DNA of 49,794 bases from an uncultured Actinomycetes bacterium. GTDB lineage: Bacteria; Actinomycetota; Acidimicrobiia; Acidimicrobiales; RAAP-2. Made by a program: the position numbers and the translations under genes. Where the stretch lies: assembly GCA_903825765.1 (NCBI GenBank), contig CAIKBU010000082.1:1-49794 (forward strand), in the 5' to 3' direction. Positions 17,175-26,853 of this stretch are shown piece by piece; the stretch's first letter is position 1; every line of letters starts with the position of its first letter. Under the pieces are notes generated by a model. The model saw only the letters and a list, made by a program, of their open reading frames with translations. It had not been told where the DNA came from and searched no databases.

Positions 17175-18028
17175 CAGACACTCACTTTCTCAGCAGCTAA
17201 CACAGCGTTTCGAAGCAGCATCGCTCGGGTCATCGGACCAACTCCCCCAATTCGGGGAGTAATCCACCCGGCCACCTCCGTGACCTCATCAGCAATATCT
17301 GACAGTAATTTAGCACCGGCCCAACTCGTACCGGCGCCAACCACCGCGGCGCCTGGCTTGATCATGTCCGGCGTCACGAGACCGGCCACACCGGCGGCCG
17401 AGATCACCACGTCGCCCTCACGGACCAGGGCGCCCATGTCGTCGACACCCGTGTGCACGACGGTGACGGCGGCGTTGCAGCCCGGGCGACGCATAGCGAG
17501 GAGCAGGGAAAGTGGTCTTCCGATGGTGAGTCCACGTCCAATCACGACGACGTGCTTGCCCTCAACCGGCACGCGGTGAGCAGCGAGGAGCTCGACGATG
17601 CCCGCCGGCGTGCAGGGCAGTGGCCCCGGGGTCCCCATGACGAGGCGACCGAGGTTCGTGGGGTGCAGTCCGTCAACGTCCTTGGCGGGATCGATGCGCA
17701 GTAAGACTGCCTCTTCGTCGAGTCCAGCGGGCAGCGGCAACTGGACGAGAATGCTGTGCACGGCGGGGTCTGCGTTAAGCGCGTCAACGACGGCCTCTAC
17801 TTCGGCCTGCGTAGCGGAGGAGGGCAGCGAGTGGTGGAACGAGCGAATGCCGACCTCTTCACAGTCGGCAATTTTCATCGCCACGTACTTTGCACTCGGG
17901 CCGTCATCGCCCACGAGCACGGTACCCAGACCGGCAGGGCGGCCCGCCGAGGCGAGCCAGAGGGCTCGGTCGGCAAGTTCCATTTTGATTCTTCCGGCCA
18001 ACTTGTTGCCGTCGAGTAGTTCCGCCAT
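17174..18028 (-). CDS. folD: Bifunctional methylene-THF dehydrogenase / methenyl-THF cyclohydrolase
   Basis: The protein interconverts 5,10-methylene-THF, 5,10-methenyl-THF and 10-formyl-THF; the last is the formyl donor for PurN and PurH encoded upstream in the same operon. The 284 residues include the catalytic YVAMK lysine motif, [22 protein letters not shown] and the NADP loop [10 protein letters not shown]. The GRG form of that loop is usual in actinobacterial FolD. ATG 18028 has an AAGGAG site, and the gene starts 8 bases after the purH stop codon. Confidence 0.95.
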   Translation of the reverse strand: MAELLDGNKLAGRIKMELADRALWLASAGRPAGLGTVLVGDDGPSAKYVAMKIADCEEVGIRSFHHSLPSSATQAEVEAVVDALNADPAVHSILVQLPLPAGLDEEAVLLRIDPAKDVDGLHPTNLGRLVMGTPGPLPCTPAGIVELLAAHRVPVEGKHVVVIGRGLTIGRPLSLLLAMRRPGCNAAVTVVHTGVDDMGALVREGDVVISAAGVAGLVTPDMIKPGAAVVGAGTSWAGAKLLSDIADEVTEVAGWITPRIGGVGPMTRAMLLRNAVLAAEKVSV

Positions 18029-18036
18029 GGTGCTCC

Positions 18037-19578
18037 TTAGTGTCGAAAGTGACGCTCACCCGTGAGCATCATCACAATTCCGGCGGCGTTCGCCGCGTCG
18101 ATTACTTCCTGATCACGCACCGAACCACCGGGCTGCACCACGGCCGTTACGCCAACCGTGGTCAACGATTCGAGTCCGTCGGCGAAGGGGAAAAAGGCGT
18201 CCGAAGCAGCGGCTGATCCGACGGCGAACTCCCCCGCCTTGCTCGCGGCAATGCCGGCCGCCACCACGCGAGACTGTTGACCAGCCCCGACGCCAACGGC
18301 CACGCCGTCGCGGGCCAGCACGATGGCGTTCGAGGTGGTGCGAGCACACACTCGCCAGGCGACTTGGAGGTCTTCGAGTTGCTGCGCAGTGGGCTGCTTC
18401 TCGGTCACACAGCGCCACTGCGCCACTGGCACGAGCAGTTCATCCGCATTCTGCACCAGCGCCATGGCACCAAAGGTGCGCACCGAGAGCCCTAGCGCCT
18501 CAGGCGCTGGGGCGGCCAGCAACCGAGTGGCCTTGCGGCGGGCCACCAACGTGGCCACGGCCTCAGGGGTGAACGACGCAGCGATAATGACGTCGGCCTG
18601 GGGTCCGGCGGCAATGGCGCCGGCGAGGGCCTCGTCGAGTTGGCCACCAATCGCCACGATGCCGCCAAAGGCGCTCTGGGGGTCAGCGGCGAGGGCCTTG
18701 GTGAAGGCGTCGAGGAGCGACTCGCCGAGCGCCGCACCCGAAGCGTTGGCGTGCTTGATAATCGCCACCCCAAAGCGGCCAGGGACGTCGGCGCAGAGTT
18801 CATGCACCAAACGCCACGCGGCGTCTGCGTCAAACAGGTTGAGGTACGACAGGGGCGAGCCGGCCAACTGCTCGACCGAGTCCCACCACGAGGTGCTCCC
18901 GGCGATCCGGTAACGCGCTCCAATTTGGTGGGGATTCTCACCGTACCGAACGACGCTCGCCCGTTCGAGGGTGAGGTGGAGCGTCTCGGGGACGACGGCG
19001 TCGATTGCCGATGGATCGGGACCAATGGCCCCACCTTCGTCGAGCCAGGCCACGATGGCGGCGTCGTAGGCGGCAGTGTGAGCAAAGGCGGCGCGAGCCA
19101 ACGCGTGGCGGGTGGCGTCGCTCAGGGCGCCCGTCGTGCGGAGTTCGTCGAGCACCGACTCATACTGATCAGGACTGGTAACAATACCCACGCTGTGCTG
19201 GTTCTTCGCGGCGGCCCGCACCATTGTCGGCCCGCCGACGTCGATGAGCTCAATGGAGGGATTCGAGTCGAAGGGGTAGAGGTTACAAACGACGAGATCG
19301 ATTGGCGCGATGCCGTGTTCGGCAATGGCCTCGAGGTGCGCGGGCTTGGAGCGGTCGGCCAAGATGCCGCCGTGGATGGCGGGGTGCAAGGTCTTGACGC
19401 GGCCGTCAAGCATTTCGGGGAACCCTGTGACGTCGCTGACGTCATCGTGGGCAATACCAGCGTCGGCCAGTGCTTTGGCGGTGCCACCCGAGGCCACGAG
19501 TGCGACATCGCACTCGACCAAGTCGCGGGCGAATTCGAGAAGTCCGCGCTTGTCGTAGACGCTTAATAGTGCTCGCAT
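18037..19578 (-). CDS. purH: Bifunctional AICAR transformylase / IMP cyclohydrolase
   Basis: It carries out the last two steps of IMP synthesis. The 513-residue protein has the N-terminal MGS-like cyclohydrolase domain ([42 protein letters not shown]) and the C-terminal transformylase domain ([38 protein letters not shown]). The ATG has a strong AGGAGG site and follows purN by 9 bases. Confidence 0.96.
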   Translation of the reverse strand: MRALLSVYDKRGLLEFARDLVECDVALVASGGTAKALADAGIAHDDVSDVTGFPEMLDGRVKTLHPAIHGGILADRSKPAHLEAIAEHGIAPIDLVVCNLYPFDSNPSIELIDVGGPTMVRAAAKNQHSVGIVTSPDQYESVLDELRTTGALSDATRHALARAAFAHTAAYDAAIVAWLDEGGAIGPDPSAIDAVVPETLHLTLERASVVRYGENPHQIGARYRIAGSTSWWDSVEQLAGSPLSYLNLFDADAAWRLVHELCADVPGRFGVAIIKHANASGAALGESLLDAFTKALAADPQSAFGGIVAIGGQLDEALAGAIAAGPQADVIIAASFTPEAVATLVARRKATRLLAAPAPEALGLSVRTFGAMALVQNADELLVPVAQWRCVTEKQPTAQQLEDLQVAWRVCARTTSNAIVLARDGVAVGVGAGQQSRVVAAGIAASKAGEFAVGSAAASDAFFPFADGLESLTTVGVTAVVQPGGSVRDQEVIDAANAAGIVMMLTGERHFRH

Positions 19579-19587
19579 GTAGTCCTC

Positions 19588-20196
19588 CTACGACGACAAA
19601 GTGATGCTGGCCGGCTCGTGTCCGTCCGACAGATTGGCAATAACCCTAGTAAGGACCTCGGGGTAGAGAACGCGCTCAACCAGTTTGATGCGTTCGTGCA
19701 AGGTCGATTCATCGTCGGAGTCGAGAATGGGAACGACCACTTGTGCCAGTATCGGCCCGTCGTCGAGGGCCTCAGTCGCCACGTGGACGGTGCAACCCGT
19801 CTCTTTGACACCACTGGCGAGCGCGTCGGCCACCGCGTGCCACCCTTTGAAAGAGGGCAGCAGGCTGGGGTGTGTGTTGAGGACGCGCCCGGGGAATCGG
19901 TCGTGCAGTGCGCTGGTCACGATGGTGCCAAAGCCGGCCATCGCCACGAGGTCGATGGCGTGGTCCGCAAGGACCTCAGCCAGCGCCACGCTATAGGCGT
20001 CTCGGTCGAAGGTAGCGGAGAAACCCCCAAATGCGCCACGGTCGACCAGCACGGACGAAATCCCGGCCTCATTGCCAATGTCGAGACCCCGACATGGTCG
20101 GTCAGCAATAACTAGGGCGACGGGAACGCCACAGCGCACAATGGCGTCGAGAATCGTTCCCGACCCCGACACCAAGACAGCGCACCGTGCAGTCAA
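19588..20196 (-). CDS. purN: Phosphoribosylglycinamide formyltransferase
   Basis: The enzyme transfers a formyl group from 10-formyl-THF to GAR. I place the start at TTG 20196, four bases past the sucD stop codon. This gives MTARCAVLVSGSGT, the normal family N-terminus, and 202 residues. The open frame extends further upstream only as a shadow of sucD. The catalytic Asn and His are in LNTHPSLLPSFKGWHA and the catalytic Asp is in DDGPILAQ. The usual SGSGTN loop reads SGSGTI here. There is no convincing ribosome site, so translation may be coupled to sucD. Confidence 0.9.
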   Translation of the reverse strand: MTARCAVLVSGSGTILDAIVRCGVPVALVIADRPCRGLDIGNEAGISSVLVDRGAFGGFSATFDRDAYSVALAEVLADHAIDLVAMAGFGTIVTSALHDRFPGRVLNTHPSLLPSFKGWHAVADALASGVKETGCTVHVATEALDDGPILAQVVVPILDSDDESTLHERIKLVERVLYPEVLTRVIANLSDGHEPASITLSS

Positions 20197-20200
20197 CGAA

Positions 20201-21091
20201 CTACAGCCCGAGTGAGCGGACGATTTCAACCATTTTTTCACCGGCTTCCGTTGGGTTTTGGCAGACGTACACGCCGGCCTCGGCGAGCGCGTCCATCTTG
20301 GCCTGCGCCGTTCCCTTGGAACCGGAGATGATGGCACCGGCGTGACCCATTTTGCGTCCGGGGGGCGCAGTCACGCCCGCGATGTAACAGACGACGGGCT
20401 TGGTCATGTTGGCCTTGATCCACTCGGCCGCCCGTTCTTCCTCCGAGCCACCAATTTCACCAATCATCATGACGGCCTTCGTTTCGGGGTCCGCTTCGAA
20501 CGCCTCGAGGCAGTCAATGAAGTTGGTACCGGGAACGGGGTCGCCACCAATGCCGACGCAGGTGGTCTGGCCAATGCCCTGTTGGCTTAGCTCGTGCAAC
20601 GCCTGGTACGTCAAGGTTCCCGAGCGCGAAACAATGCCCACGGGTCCACCGGGCAACGCAATGTCCCCGGACGTAATGCCGATATTGCACTTACCGGGGC
20701 TGATGATGCCGGGACAGTTGGGGCCGAGTAGGCGCACGCCGGGGAACTCCTCCACCAAGCGGTTGTAGGTCACGGCCTCATCGTGGGCCGGAATGCCTTC
20801 GGTGATGCAGACAATGAAGGTGATGCCGCCCTCGGCGGCTTCCAAAATCGCGGCCGAGGCAAACTTTGGTGGCACCACGATGAATGAAGCCGTCGCCCCC
20901 GTGGCGGCGACCGCTTCCTTCACTGAGTTGAAGACGGGAATGCCGTCAACGTCGGAGCCACCCTTGCCGGGGGTCACACCGCCGACGATCTTGGTGCCGT
21001 AGTCACGGTTTCGAAGGCCGTGGAAACGACCCTGGCCGCCCGTGAGTCCCTGGACAATTACCTTCGTGTTTTCGTCAACAAAAATACTCAT
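20201..21091 (-). CDS. sucD: Succinate-CoA ligase (succinyl-CoA synthetase) alpha subunit
   Basis: With SucC it converts succinyl-CoA and NDP to succinate and NTP. The 296 residues contain the N-terminal CoA-binding domain ([37 protein letters not shown]) and the phosphohistidine loop [15 protein letters not shown] near residue 252. ATG 21091 has an AAGGAG site and lies 9 bases after sucC. Confidence 0.97.
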   Translation of the reverse strand: MSIFVDENTKVIVQGLTGGQGRFHGLRNRDYGTKIVGGVTPGKGGSDVDGIPVFNSVKEAVAATGATASFIVVPPKFASAAILEAAEGGITFIVCITEGIPAHDEAVTYNRLVEEFPGVRLLGPNCPGIISPGKCNIGITSGDIALPGGPVGIVSRSGTLTYQALHELSQQGIGQTTCVGIGGDPVPGTNFIDCLEAFEADPETKAVMMIGEIGGSEEERAAEWIKANMTKPVVCYIAGVTAPPGRKMGHAGAIISGSKGTAQAKMDALAEAGVYVCQNPTEAGEKMVEIVRSLGL

Positions 21092-21100
21092 GGTCGCTCC

Positions 21101-22243
21101 TTAAGCGTTGGCGAGTGAGACGGCGCGGCGCGCGGCGTCCAACATGGTCGGTTCGGTAATGAGTGCATCGTTCAAGTGCTCGGCCAAAATGGCACGGCCC
21201 TCAACGGCATTCGTGCCGTCGAGGCGCAGCACAATGGGCGAGTTGATGGTCACCCGGTTCAGCGCTTCGAGCACACCCTTGGCGACTTCGTCCACGCGGG
21301 TGATGCCACCGAAGATATTCACAAAAATCGCCTTTACCTTGGGGTCGGCATTAATGACCTCGAGGGCCGCCGCCATGACGTCAGCGTTCGCGCCACCACC
21401 GATGTCGAGGAAGTTCGCCGCGGTGCCACCAACTTGGTTGACGACGTCGAGCGTCGACATGGCCAAACCCGCACCGTTGGCAATAATGCCGACTGTGCCG
21501 TCGAGGCCAATGTAGTTAAGTCCCTTTTCGCGCGCCATGATTTCGCGGGGGTCAATGGTGTCAGTGGCGCGGAATTCGTCCCATTCGGGGTGGCGGAAAC
21601 TGGCATTCTCATCCAGTGTGACCTTGGCGTCGAGGGCCTTGACCACATTGTCCGGTGTGAGGATCAGTGGATTGATTTCGGCCAAGTCGCAGTCACCTTC
21701 GGTATAGCAGCGATAGAGCGAAACCAGCAACGTGGCCGCCTGCTCGCGAGCCACCTCGTCGAGATTGGCCTGGGCGACCCAGCGGCGGGCCGACTCGAGG
21801 TCGAGCCCGGTCACGGGGTCAATCGAAAGAAAGGCGATGGCGTCGGGATTCTCTTCCGCCACGACTTCAATTTCGACACCGCCCTCGGCGCTCAACATGC
21901 CGAGGTGCATCTTGTTGGGACGGTCCAGCGTGAAGGAGGCGTAGTACTCCTTGGCGATGGAGCTGGCCTCTTCGACCCAGAGACGTCGCACGATGTGGCC
22001 CTTGATGTCGAGACCGAGAATGAAGTCGGCGTGTTCGCGCACCTCGTCGACGTTGTTCGCGAGTTTGACGCCACCGGCCTTGCCTCGGCCACCAACCTTG
22101 ACCTGGGCCTTCAGCACAACGGGGTAGCCAATACGGTCCGCTACGGCAACCGCCTCGGCGACCGTGTCCGCGATGTCACCGACTGGGGTGGGGATATCGA
22201 AGCGACCGAAGTACTGCTTCCCTTGGTATTCAAAAAGGTCCAT
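21101..22243 (-). CDS. sucC: Succinate-CoA ligase (succinyl-CoA synthetase) beta subunit
   Basis: This is the ATP-grasp subunit. The start is the ATG at 22243 (MDLFEYQGKQYFGRFDIP), the conserved N-terminus of the family; 21 upstream codons are open but unrelated. Family segments include KAQVKVGGRGKAGGVKL, CDLAEINPL, GIIANGAGLAMSTLD, NFLDIGGGA and FVNIFGGITRVDEVAKGV. It is the first gene of the minus-strand operon and is divergent from the dpr genes. Confidence 0.96.
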   Translation of the reverse strand: MDLFEYQGKQYFGRFDIPTPVGDIADTVAEAVAVADRIGYPVVLKAQVKVGGRGKAGGVKLANNVDEVREHADFILGLDIKGHIVRRLWVEEASSIAKEYYASFTLDRPNKMHLGMLSAEGGVEIEVVAEENPDAIAFLSIDPVTGLDLESARRWVAQANLDEVAREQAATLLVSLYRCYTEGDCDLAEINPLILTPDNVVKALDAKVTLDENASFRHPEWDEFRATDTIDPREIMAREKGLNYIGLDGTVGIIANGAGLAMSTLDVVNQVGGTAANFLDIGGGANADVMAAALEVINADPKVKAIFVNIFGGITRVDEVAKGVLEALNRVTINSPIVLRLDGTNAVEGRAILAEHLNDALITEPTMLDAARRAVSLANA

Positions 22244-22364
22244 GCTGTCTACTTTCCGTGGGACTGTCGTGGCAAAACGCCGTCGACACGAAGTTCTCCC
22301 TAGCAACTTAGGCGACCGACCTAGTGTGCTGGCTCGCGGTACGGCAGCGATGCCCTGAAATTAG

Positions 22365-22388
22365 TTAGTCGTTATCTCAGACGATAAT
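22365..22388 (+). promoter_or_regulatory. Possible promoter of the dpr operon
   Basis: In the 204-base gap between sucC and the DPPR synthase gene, a TTAGTT-like -35 and a GATAAT -10 (22383-22388) lie 16 bases apart. TTATC and GATAA (22372-22387) also form a small inverted repeat. The putative start site would be about 50 bases before the ATG at 22448. No equally clear promoter was found for sucC in the same gap. Confidence 0.3.
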
Positions 22389-22447
22389 GCGCAGCCGTGC
22401 TGGCGCGACTCAGCCACCGGCGCATGGGGAGAACTAGCCTAGGAACC

Positions 22448-23350
22448 ATGAACGAGACCGGACACCACCGTGGGGCCGTGCGCGCTATGGCGTCGGGTAT
22501 GCGCATCCCCCAGTGGATAAAAAACGGCCTGGTCTTCATCGCACCCGCCGCCTCTGGTCGCTTTTTCCGTACAGAAGTCTTCGAAAATAGCCTGATTGCG
22601 TTCGCCACCTTTTGCGCGATTGCCAGCTGCATTTATCTGGTCAATGACATACGTGACGTCGATGACGACCGCTCCCACCCGTCAAAACGTTTTCGCGCTA
22701 TCGCGTCGGGTCAACTAACGATCAGTGTCGCCGTCGCCATGGCCGTGCTACTCGGAATCGCGGCCTGCCTGATGCCGCTGGCCCTCAACCACCCACTGGG
22801 GCTTTACCTCATTCTGGGGATCTACGTCATCGAGTCATTTTCCTATATTGCTGGGATCAAGCGAGTGGCCATCGTGGAGATGGCCTTCGTGGCGAGTGGC
22901 TTCTTTCTCCGTGCCTACGCGGGCGCCGTGGCCAGTCAGATTCCCGTCTCGGAATGGTTTCTCGTCGTCATCTCCTTCGGGGCTCTCTTTCTCGTCGTCG
23001 GGAAGCGTTCGGCTGAACTACGCAACGTGGGCACCAAGAATCGCGCCGTGCTGAAGGAATACACCCCGGAATTCCTCAACGCCGCCCTGACCCTGGCGGC
23101 CACGGTGGTGGTCACGGCGTACTGCCTCTGGGCCTTCGACACGTCGGCCACTGGACTTTCGTCCGTCAAGCACCTCACCATTGCAATCCGACTCACCGTC
23201 GTCCCGGTGGTGCTCGCCGTACTCTTCATTATTCGTGGCGCCGCGTCGCCCGACGGTGAAGCGCCCGAGGACCTACTGTTACGAAATCACACCGTGCAGG
23301 TCTTGGCCGTGGTCTGGGCCGCACTCGTGGGGATAGGAGTGTACGGATGA
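22448..23350 (+). CDS. Decaprenyl-phosphate phosphoribosyltransferase (DPPR synthase, UbiA family)
   Basis: The enzyme attaches 5-phosphoribose from PRPP to decaprenyl phosphate, the committed step towards decaprenyl-phosphoryl-arabinose. The start at ATG 22448 has an AGGAA site; an upstream in-frame ATG has no support. The 300-residue protein is hydrophobic with about eight or nine membrane segments. It shows the prenyl-phosphate/Mg site NDIRDVDDDRSHPSKRFRAI and the second motif GIKRVAIVEMAFVASGFFLR, and agrees closely with mycobacterial Rv3806c as I recall it, including VSEWFLVVISFGALFLVVGKR. Its stop codon overlaps the dprE1 ATG (ATGA). Confidence 0.9.
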   Translation: MNETGHHRGAVRAMASGMRIPQWIKNGLVFIAPAASGRFFRTEVFENSLIAFATFCAIASCIYLVNDIRDVDDDRSHPSKRFRAIASGQLTISVAVAMAVLLGIAACLMPLALNHPLGLYLILGIYVIESFSYIAGIKRVAIVEMAFVASGFFLRAYAGAVASQIPVSEWFLVVISFGALFLVVGKRSAELRNVGTKNRAVLKEYTPEFLNAALTLAATVVVTAYCLWAFDTSATGLSSVKHLTIAIRLTVVPVVLAVLFIIRGAASPDGEAPEDLLLRNHTVQVLAVVWAALVGIGVYG

Positions 23351-24681
23351 GTCGACAGAAATTGATGGGGTGGGGACGCACGGCTCCCTCCTTCGGCGAC
23401 CTCCAGCTACCCCGCAGCGAAGAGGACGTGCTCCACGCCCTGGGCCACGGTCCGGTAATCGCTCGCGGTCTCGGTCGGAGTTACGGTGACCCCGCGCAAG
23501 TGAGCGGGGGTGTCGTGCTCGACAACCGAGGATTCACCACCATCGGCGAGATCAGCCCCGATGGCGTCGTGACCGTCGAAGCCGGTGTGTCACTGCACGA
23601 GTTGCTCAAGGTCACCATCCCACTGGGATGGTTCGTACCAGTGACGCCCGGCACCCGTCAGGTGAGTGTGGGCGGGGCCATCGCGGCCGACGTCCACGGT
23701 AAAAACCATCACGTCGACGGTTCCTTTGGTGATCACGTGCTGTCCATGCGTATCCTCACTCCGGTGGGCGCGTTCGACGTGACGCCAACCCACCACGAGG
23801 ATCTCTTTTGGGCCACCATTGGTGGCATGGGCCTCACGGGCGTGGTGACCTCGGTGACACTTCGCCTCACCGCCATTGAAACCGATCGTGTCCTCGTCGA
23901 CACGACCAAGCACCGCAATCTGGACAGCGTCATGGACGCCATGCGCACCGGCGATGACGCCTACCGTTATTCGGTCGCCTGGGTCGACTGCATGACGAAG
24001 GGCGCGTCAATGGGTCGAGCAATTTTGACCCGTGGTCACCACGCCGGTGTCGACGATGTGGAAGCAGTGACGCTCGCAGGACCGACCAATGCACGTCTGC
24101 GCGTGCCCGTTGACGCGCCTTCGGGTCTGCTTAATCCCTTCACTATTCGGGCCTTCAACCAACTTTGGTACCGGGTCGCCCCGTCGAAGAAGGACCGCGA
24201 GATCCAGGGCCTCTCCACTTTCTTTCACCCGCTCGACGGGCTCAACGACTGGAACCGCATGTACGGTCGTCGGGGCTTTGTGCAGTACCAGTTCGCCGTT
24301 GACGACTACCACGGCGACGTCGTGGTCAAAGCGATTGAGCGACTCTCCTCGTCGGGAGTCCCGAGCTTTCTCGCCGTACTCAAGCGCTTTGGCCCCGGGA
24401 ACCACGGACCGCTCTCGTTTCCGATGGAGGGCTGGACGCTCGCGCTCGACCTCCCCGTGGGACCGTCGGCGCTCCCTGGGGTCCTCGACGACCTCGACGA
24501 CCTGGTGCTCGACGCCGGTGGTCGGGTGTACCTCGCCAAAGATGCACGCCTGCGACCCGACGCCGTGCGGGCCATGTACCCGCGTCTCGACGACTTTCTT
24601 ACCGTAAAACAGACGTACGACCCCGATCAGCGACTCACCAGTGACCTCGCTCGTCGACTCAATATTGGAGGACAGCACTGA
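23347..24681 (+). CDS. dprE1: Decaprenylphosphoryl-beta-D-ribose 2'-oxidase
   Basis: This FAD enzyme oxidises DPR to the 2'-keto intermediate. The 444-residue protein has LMGWGRTAPS near the N-terminus, the FAD loop IARGLGRSYGDPAQ, PGTRQVSVGGAIAADVHGKNHH, and the C-terminal YLAKDARL whose Lys matches the active-site Lys418 of M. tuberculosis. At the position of the benzothiazinone-reactive Cys387 (WNICVDFP in M. tuberculosis) this protein has WTLALDLP, so Ala366 replaces the Cys. Translation is coupled at both ends: ATGA with the DPPR synthase gene and TGATG with dprE2. Confidence 0.93.
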   Translation: MSRQKLMGWGRTAPSFGDLQLPRSEEDVLHALGHGPVIARGLGRSYGDPAQVSGGVVLDNRGFTTIGEISPDGVVTVEAGVSLHELLKVTIPLGWFVPVTPGTRQVSVGGAIAADVHGKNHHVDGSFGDHVLSMRILTPVGAFDVTPTHHEDLFWATIGGMGLTGVVTSVTLRLTAIETDRVLVDTTKHRNLDSVMDAMRTGDDAYRYSVAWVDCMTKGASMGRAILTRGHHAGVDDVEAVTLAGPTNARLRVPVDAPSGLLNPFTIRAFNQLWYRVAPSKKDREIQGLSTFFHPLDGLNDWNRMYGRRGFVQYQFAVDDYHGDVVVKAIERLSSSGVPSFLAVLKRFGPGNHGPLSFPMEGWTLALDLPVGPSALPGVLDDLDDLVLDAGGRVYLAKDARLRPDAVRAMYPRLDDFLTVKQTYDPDQRLTSDLARRLNIGGQH

Positions 24682-25448
24682 TGGAAAACGCATTCGGACA
24701 GCCCCAGCGGGTCATCGTTCTCGGCGGCAGTTCCGAGATCGCCCGCGCCATCACCAAGAAACTCGTCGCGGCTCGCGCCCACACCGTCGTGCTCTGCGGA
24801 CGCAACCCCGAGTTACTCGCCAAGGCCAGTGAGGAGGCGCTCGACTACGGTGCCACCGCGACACCTCTCGTCCACCTCGATGCGGAACACCCCGCTTCGG
24901 CCACCACGACCGTCGACGAGGCCTTCGCCGCCGCGGGTGGTTCGGTAGACCTCGTGATTGTGGCCGTGGGCCACCTCGGTTCGCAAGCCGACGATGAGAC
25001 CTCACCCGAGGCCGCCCTCGCCATGATGAACGTCAATTTCACGTGGCCCGTCGTCGCCCTGACCGAAGTGCGCAACCGCCTCGTCGCCCAGGGGAGCGGC
25101 CGGATCCTGGTTATTTCGTCAGTGGCCGGCATGCGCGTTCGTCGCAGCGCCTACCTCTACGGAGGTGCCAAGGCCGGCCTCGACCGCCTCGCGGATGGAC
25201 TGGCTGATTCGCTCGAAGGAACTGGAGCGTCGCTCCAGTTGCTGCGCCCCGGGGCCGTTCGTACCCGTATGACGGCCGGACTCGCCGACATGCCCTTCAT
25301 GACTGGCCCGAACGAAGTCGCCGAGTACGTCATGGCGGGACTCAGCACCAATCAGCGGGTGATCTGGAGTCCCCCAGTCCTGCGGTGGGTCTACCTCATC
25401 TTGCGTCACCTCCCACGCCAGTTGTGGCGCATGGTGATGGATCGCTAG
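24681..25448 (+). CDS. dprE2: Decaprenylphosphoryl-2-keto-beta-D-erythro-pentose reductase
   Basis: This SDR partner of DprE1 reduces the 2'-keto sugar to decaprenyl-phosphoryl-arabinose. The 255 residues show the nucleotide loop VLGGSSEIARAI, the NVNF segment, SSVAG and the catalytic YLYGGAKAGLD (Tyr-x3-Lys). RPGAVRTRMTAG follows, and the C-terminal WVYLILRHLPRQLWRMV is hydrophobic and basic as in the mycobacterial enzyme. The stop codon abuts the stop codon of the convergent gene with no bases between. The arabinosyltransferases that would use the product are not in the window. Confidence 0.92.
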   Translation: MENAFGQPQRVIVLGGSSEIARAITKKLVAARAHTVVLCGRNPELLAKASEEALDYGATATPLVHLDAEHPASATTTVDEAFAAAGGSVDLVIVAVGHLGSQADDETSPEAALAMMNVNFTWPVVALTEVRNRLVAQGSGRILVISSVAGMRVRRSAYLYGGAKAGLDRLADGLADSLEGTGASLQLLRPGAVRTRMTAGLADMPFMTGPNEVAEYVMAGLSTNQRVIWSPPVLRWVYLILRHLPRQLWRMVMDR

Positions 25449-26711
25449 CTACTTCCGCGTGCTCGCGGTCCCGGCCACGAGCTCCTTGGGGCGCAAGCTC
25501 ATCGTGTAGAAGTCTCGGGTCCACCAGTTGGCAAAGAAGGCGGTGGGGCGTTCGAGCATGGCGTTGGACCCGGCGTTCGCCGCGTTGAGCATGTCAACGC
25601 CGGTGCTGCCATTAATCGCGCGGTTGAGCGCCCCGGTGTAGGTGGCGTACACCACCCAGTCGGTGTTCATGTCCATTTCCATGCCGCGCACGGCGCCGGC
25701 GCGCACCAACGTGTTCGCGAGGTCGGCAATCGAGAGAGCCGGTCCGCCAACGTAGACGATCGCGCCGTTGGCCGTTACGCCCAGGCCCGAGCGCCACACG
25801 TTGAACGTATTCCCCGTCACCTTGCCCCAACGGACATTATTTTGCTGGTTCAGCCCGGCGACAGCCTGGCCACCGTCAACAATCAGGTCGAGATTCTGAC
25901 GCACGGAGGCGACGTTAGCGAGCGAATGGAAGTCTCGGCCCCACTGACCCAGGGAGATGTCGCCGTTTTTGTAGGTGACGACCGATGCCGCCCCCTTGCG
26001 CAGTGGTATCAAGATCTTGCCGTCGGTGAAGTACCCGCCCTGGGCGTCCTGCATGCGAAAGCCCGCGTTGAAAGCGGCGACCAACGAACGAGAATCCACG
26101 GCCGTAATGGGGGCGGTGTGACGATACGGGAGACCCTTGGGTCCAGGAATTTGCGAACCGGAGTACAACGTGGCTCGCAGCAGTTTGGTGTCCATCCACG
26201 CCACCCCCACCACGTAACTGGTGTGAATAGCGTCGGGTCGCACGAAGGCTTGATAGACCGCGGGCACGCCACCGGCCGTGTAGCGCGCGACGGGGTGCCA
26301 CACGCCCTCGTCCGCCGCCGGGTGCGCGGCCGGCGAGACAATGCGAGCCGGCACGGGCAGCGCGCCGTGTGGCGTCTTGGTCGGGCCAGTGCCACCACCG
26401 CCAAAGGCATTCCCCCCAGGGGTACCGCCCACCTTGGCCCCATTGAACTTGTTGTAGATGTTCTCGAACCACGTGACCAGACCACCGAGACCCTCGTTAC
26501 GACCCCATTCAGCTCCTCGAGCCATCGCCGAAACACCGTAGGAGGGATCGTGGAGCGCCTGATTGAGCGTGACCCCGTAGTAACCCACCACCGAGACCAA
26601 CGACACAGACGACAACACCACGAGACGACGCCAATAGAAGACCGCGCGCGAGTGGCGCCGGGCCCTGCGACGTCGCGGCGAGGGCGCAGCGGAGTGTCGA
26701 GGCGAAACCAT
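25449..26711 (-). CDS. Membrane-anchored or secreted NAGPA/phosphodiester-glycosidase-like protein, paralogue A
   Basis: The 420-residue protein has a basic N-terminus (about residues 10-28) and one membrane segment (VVLSSVSLVSVVGYYGV, about 31-47). A linker rich in Gly and Pro (about 85-120) follows, then a globular domain from about 135 with VPAVYQAFVRPD, VVGVAWMDTKLLRATLYSGS, LVAAFNAGF, GGYFTDGK, SVRQNLDLIVDGG, GLGVTANGAIVYVGGP and RGMEMDMNTDW. The FNxGF...GGY pattern and the DGG stretch resemble the phosphodiester glycosidase (NAGPA/DUF2233) fold. The catalytic function is an inference. It converges on dprE2 and is divergent from its paralogue at 26854, so an envelope role is plausible. 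Confidence 0.65.
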   Translation of the reverse strand: MVSPRHSAAPSPRRRRARRHSRAVFYWRRLVVLSSVSLVSVVGYYGVTLNQALHDPSYGVSAMARGAEWGRNEGLGGLVTWFENIYNKFNGAKVGGTPGGNAFGGGGTGPTKTPHGALPVPARIVSPAAHPAADEGVWHPVARYTAGGVPAVYQAFVRPDAIHTSYVVGVAWMDTKLLRATLYSGSQIPGPKGLPYRHTAPITAVDSRSLVAAFNAGFRMQDAQGGYFTDGKILIPLRKGAASVVTYKNGDISLGQWGRDFHSLANVASVRQNLDLIVDGGQAVAGLNQQNNVRWGKVTGNTFNVWRSGLGVTANGAIVYVGGPALSIADLANTLVRAGAVRGMEMDMNTDWVVYATYTGALNRAINGSTGVDMLNAANAGSNAMLERPTAFFANWWTRDFYTMSLRPKELVAGTASTRK

Positions 26712-26820
26712 AAGTGCCTAGTTTGCCACCCGCAACTGACTGAAGGGTCACCTTCGTCTCTGTGTGGCGTAAGAAGTGACTAAACAGCCAGATAAACGAG
26801 GAACAGCACACCCAAAAAGG

Positions 26821-26834
26821 CACTAGAACTAGTG
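26821..26834. promoter_or_regulatory. Palindrome in the divergent gap between the two NAGPA-like genes
   Basis: CACTAG and CTAGTG form perfect 6-bp arms around AA, 20 bases before the ATG at 26854. The position suits an operator. The rest of the 142-base gap shows no clear promoter pair. Confidence 0.3.
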
Positions 26835-26853
26835 GTCACCACCAAAGGAACTC

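Noticed and set aside
17510-17560. FolD NADP loop reads GRGLTIGRP instead of GRSxxVGxP
   Set aside because: Actinobacterial FolD proteins normally have the GRG form, so it is not a defect.
19588-20337. N-terminally extended PurN from the first ATG of the frame
   Set aside because: The extra residues overlap sucD, are low complexity and do not resemble PurN; the TTG at 20196 gives the normal N-terminus.
22855-22920. Glu instead of Asp in the second UbiA motif of the DPPR synthase
   Set aside because: Mycobacterial DPPR synthase as I recall it also has VVE at this point, so it is family-typical.
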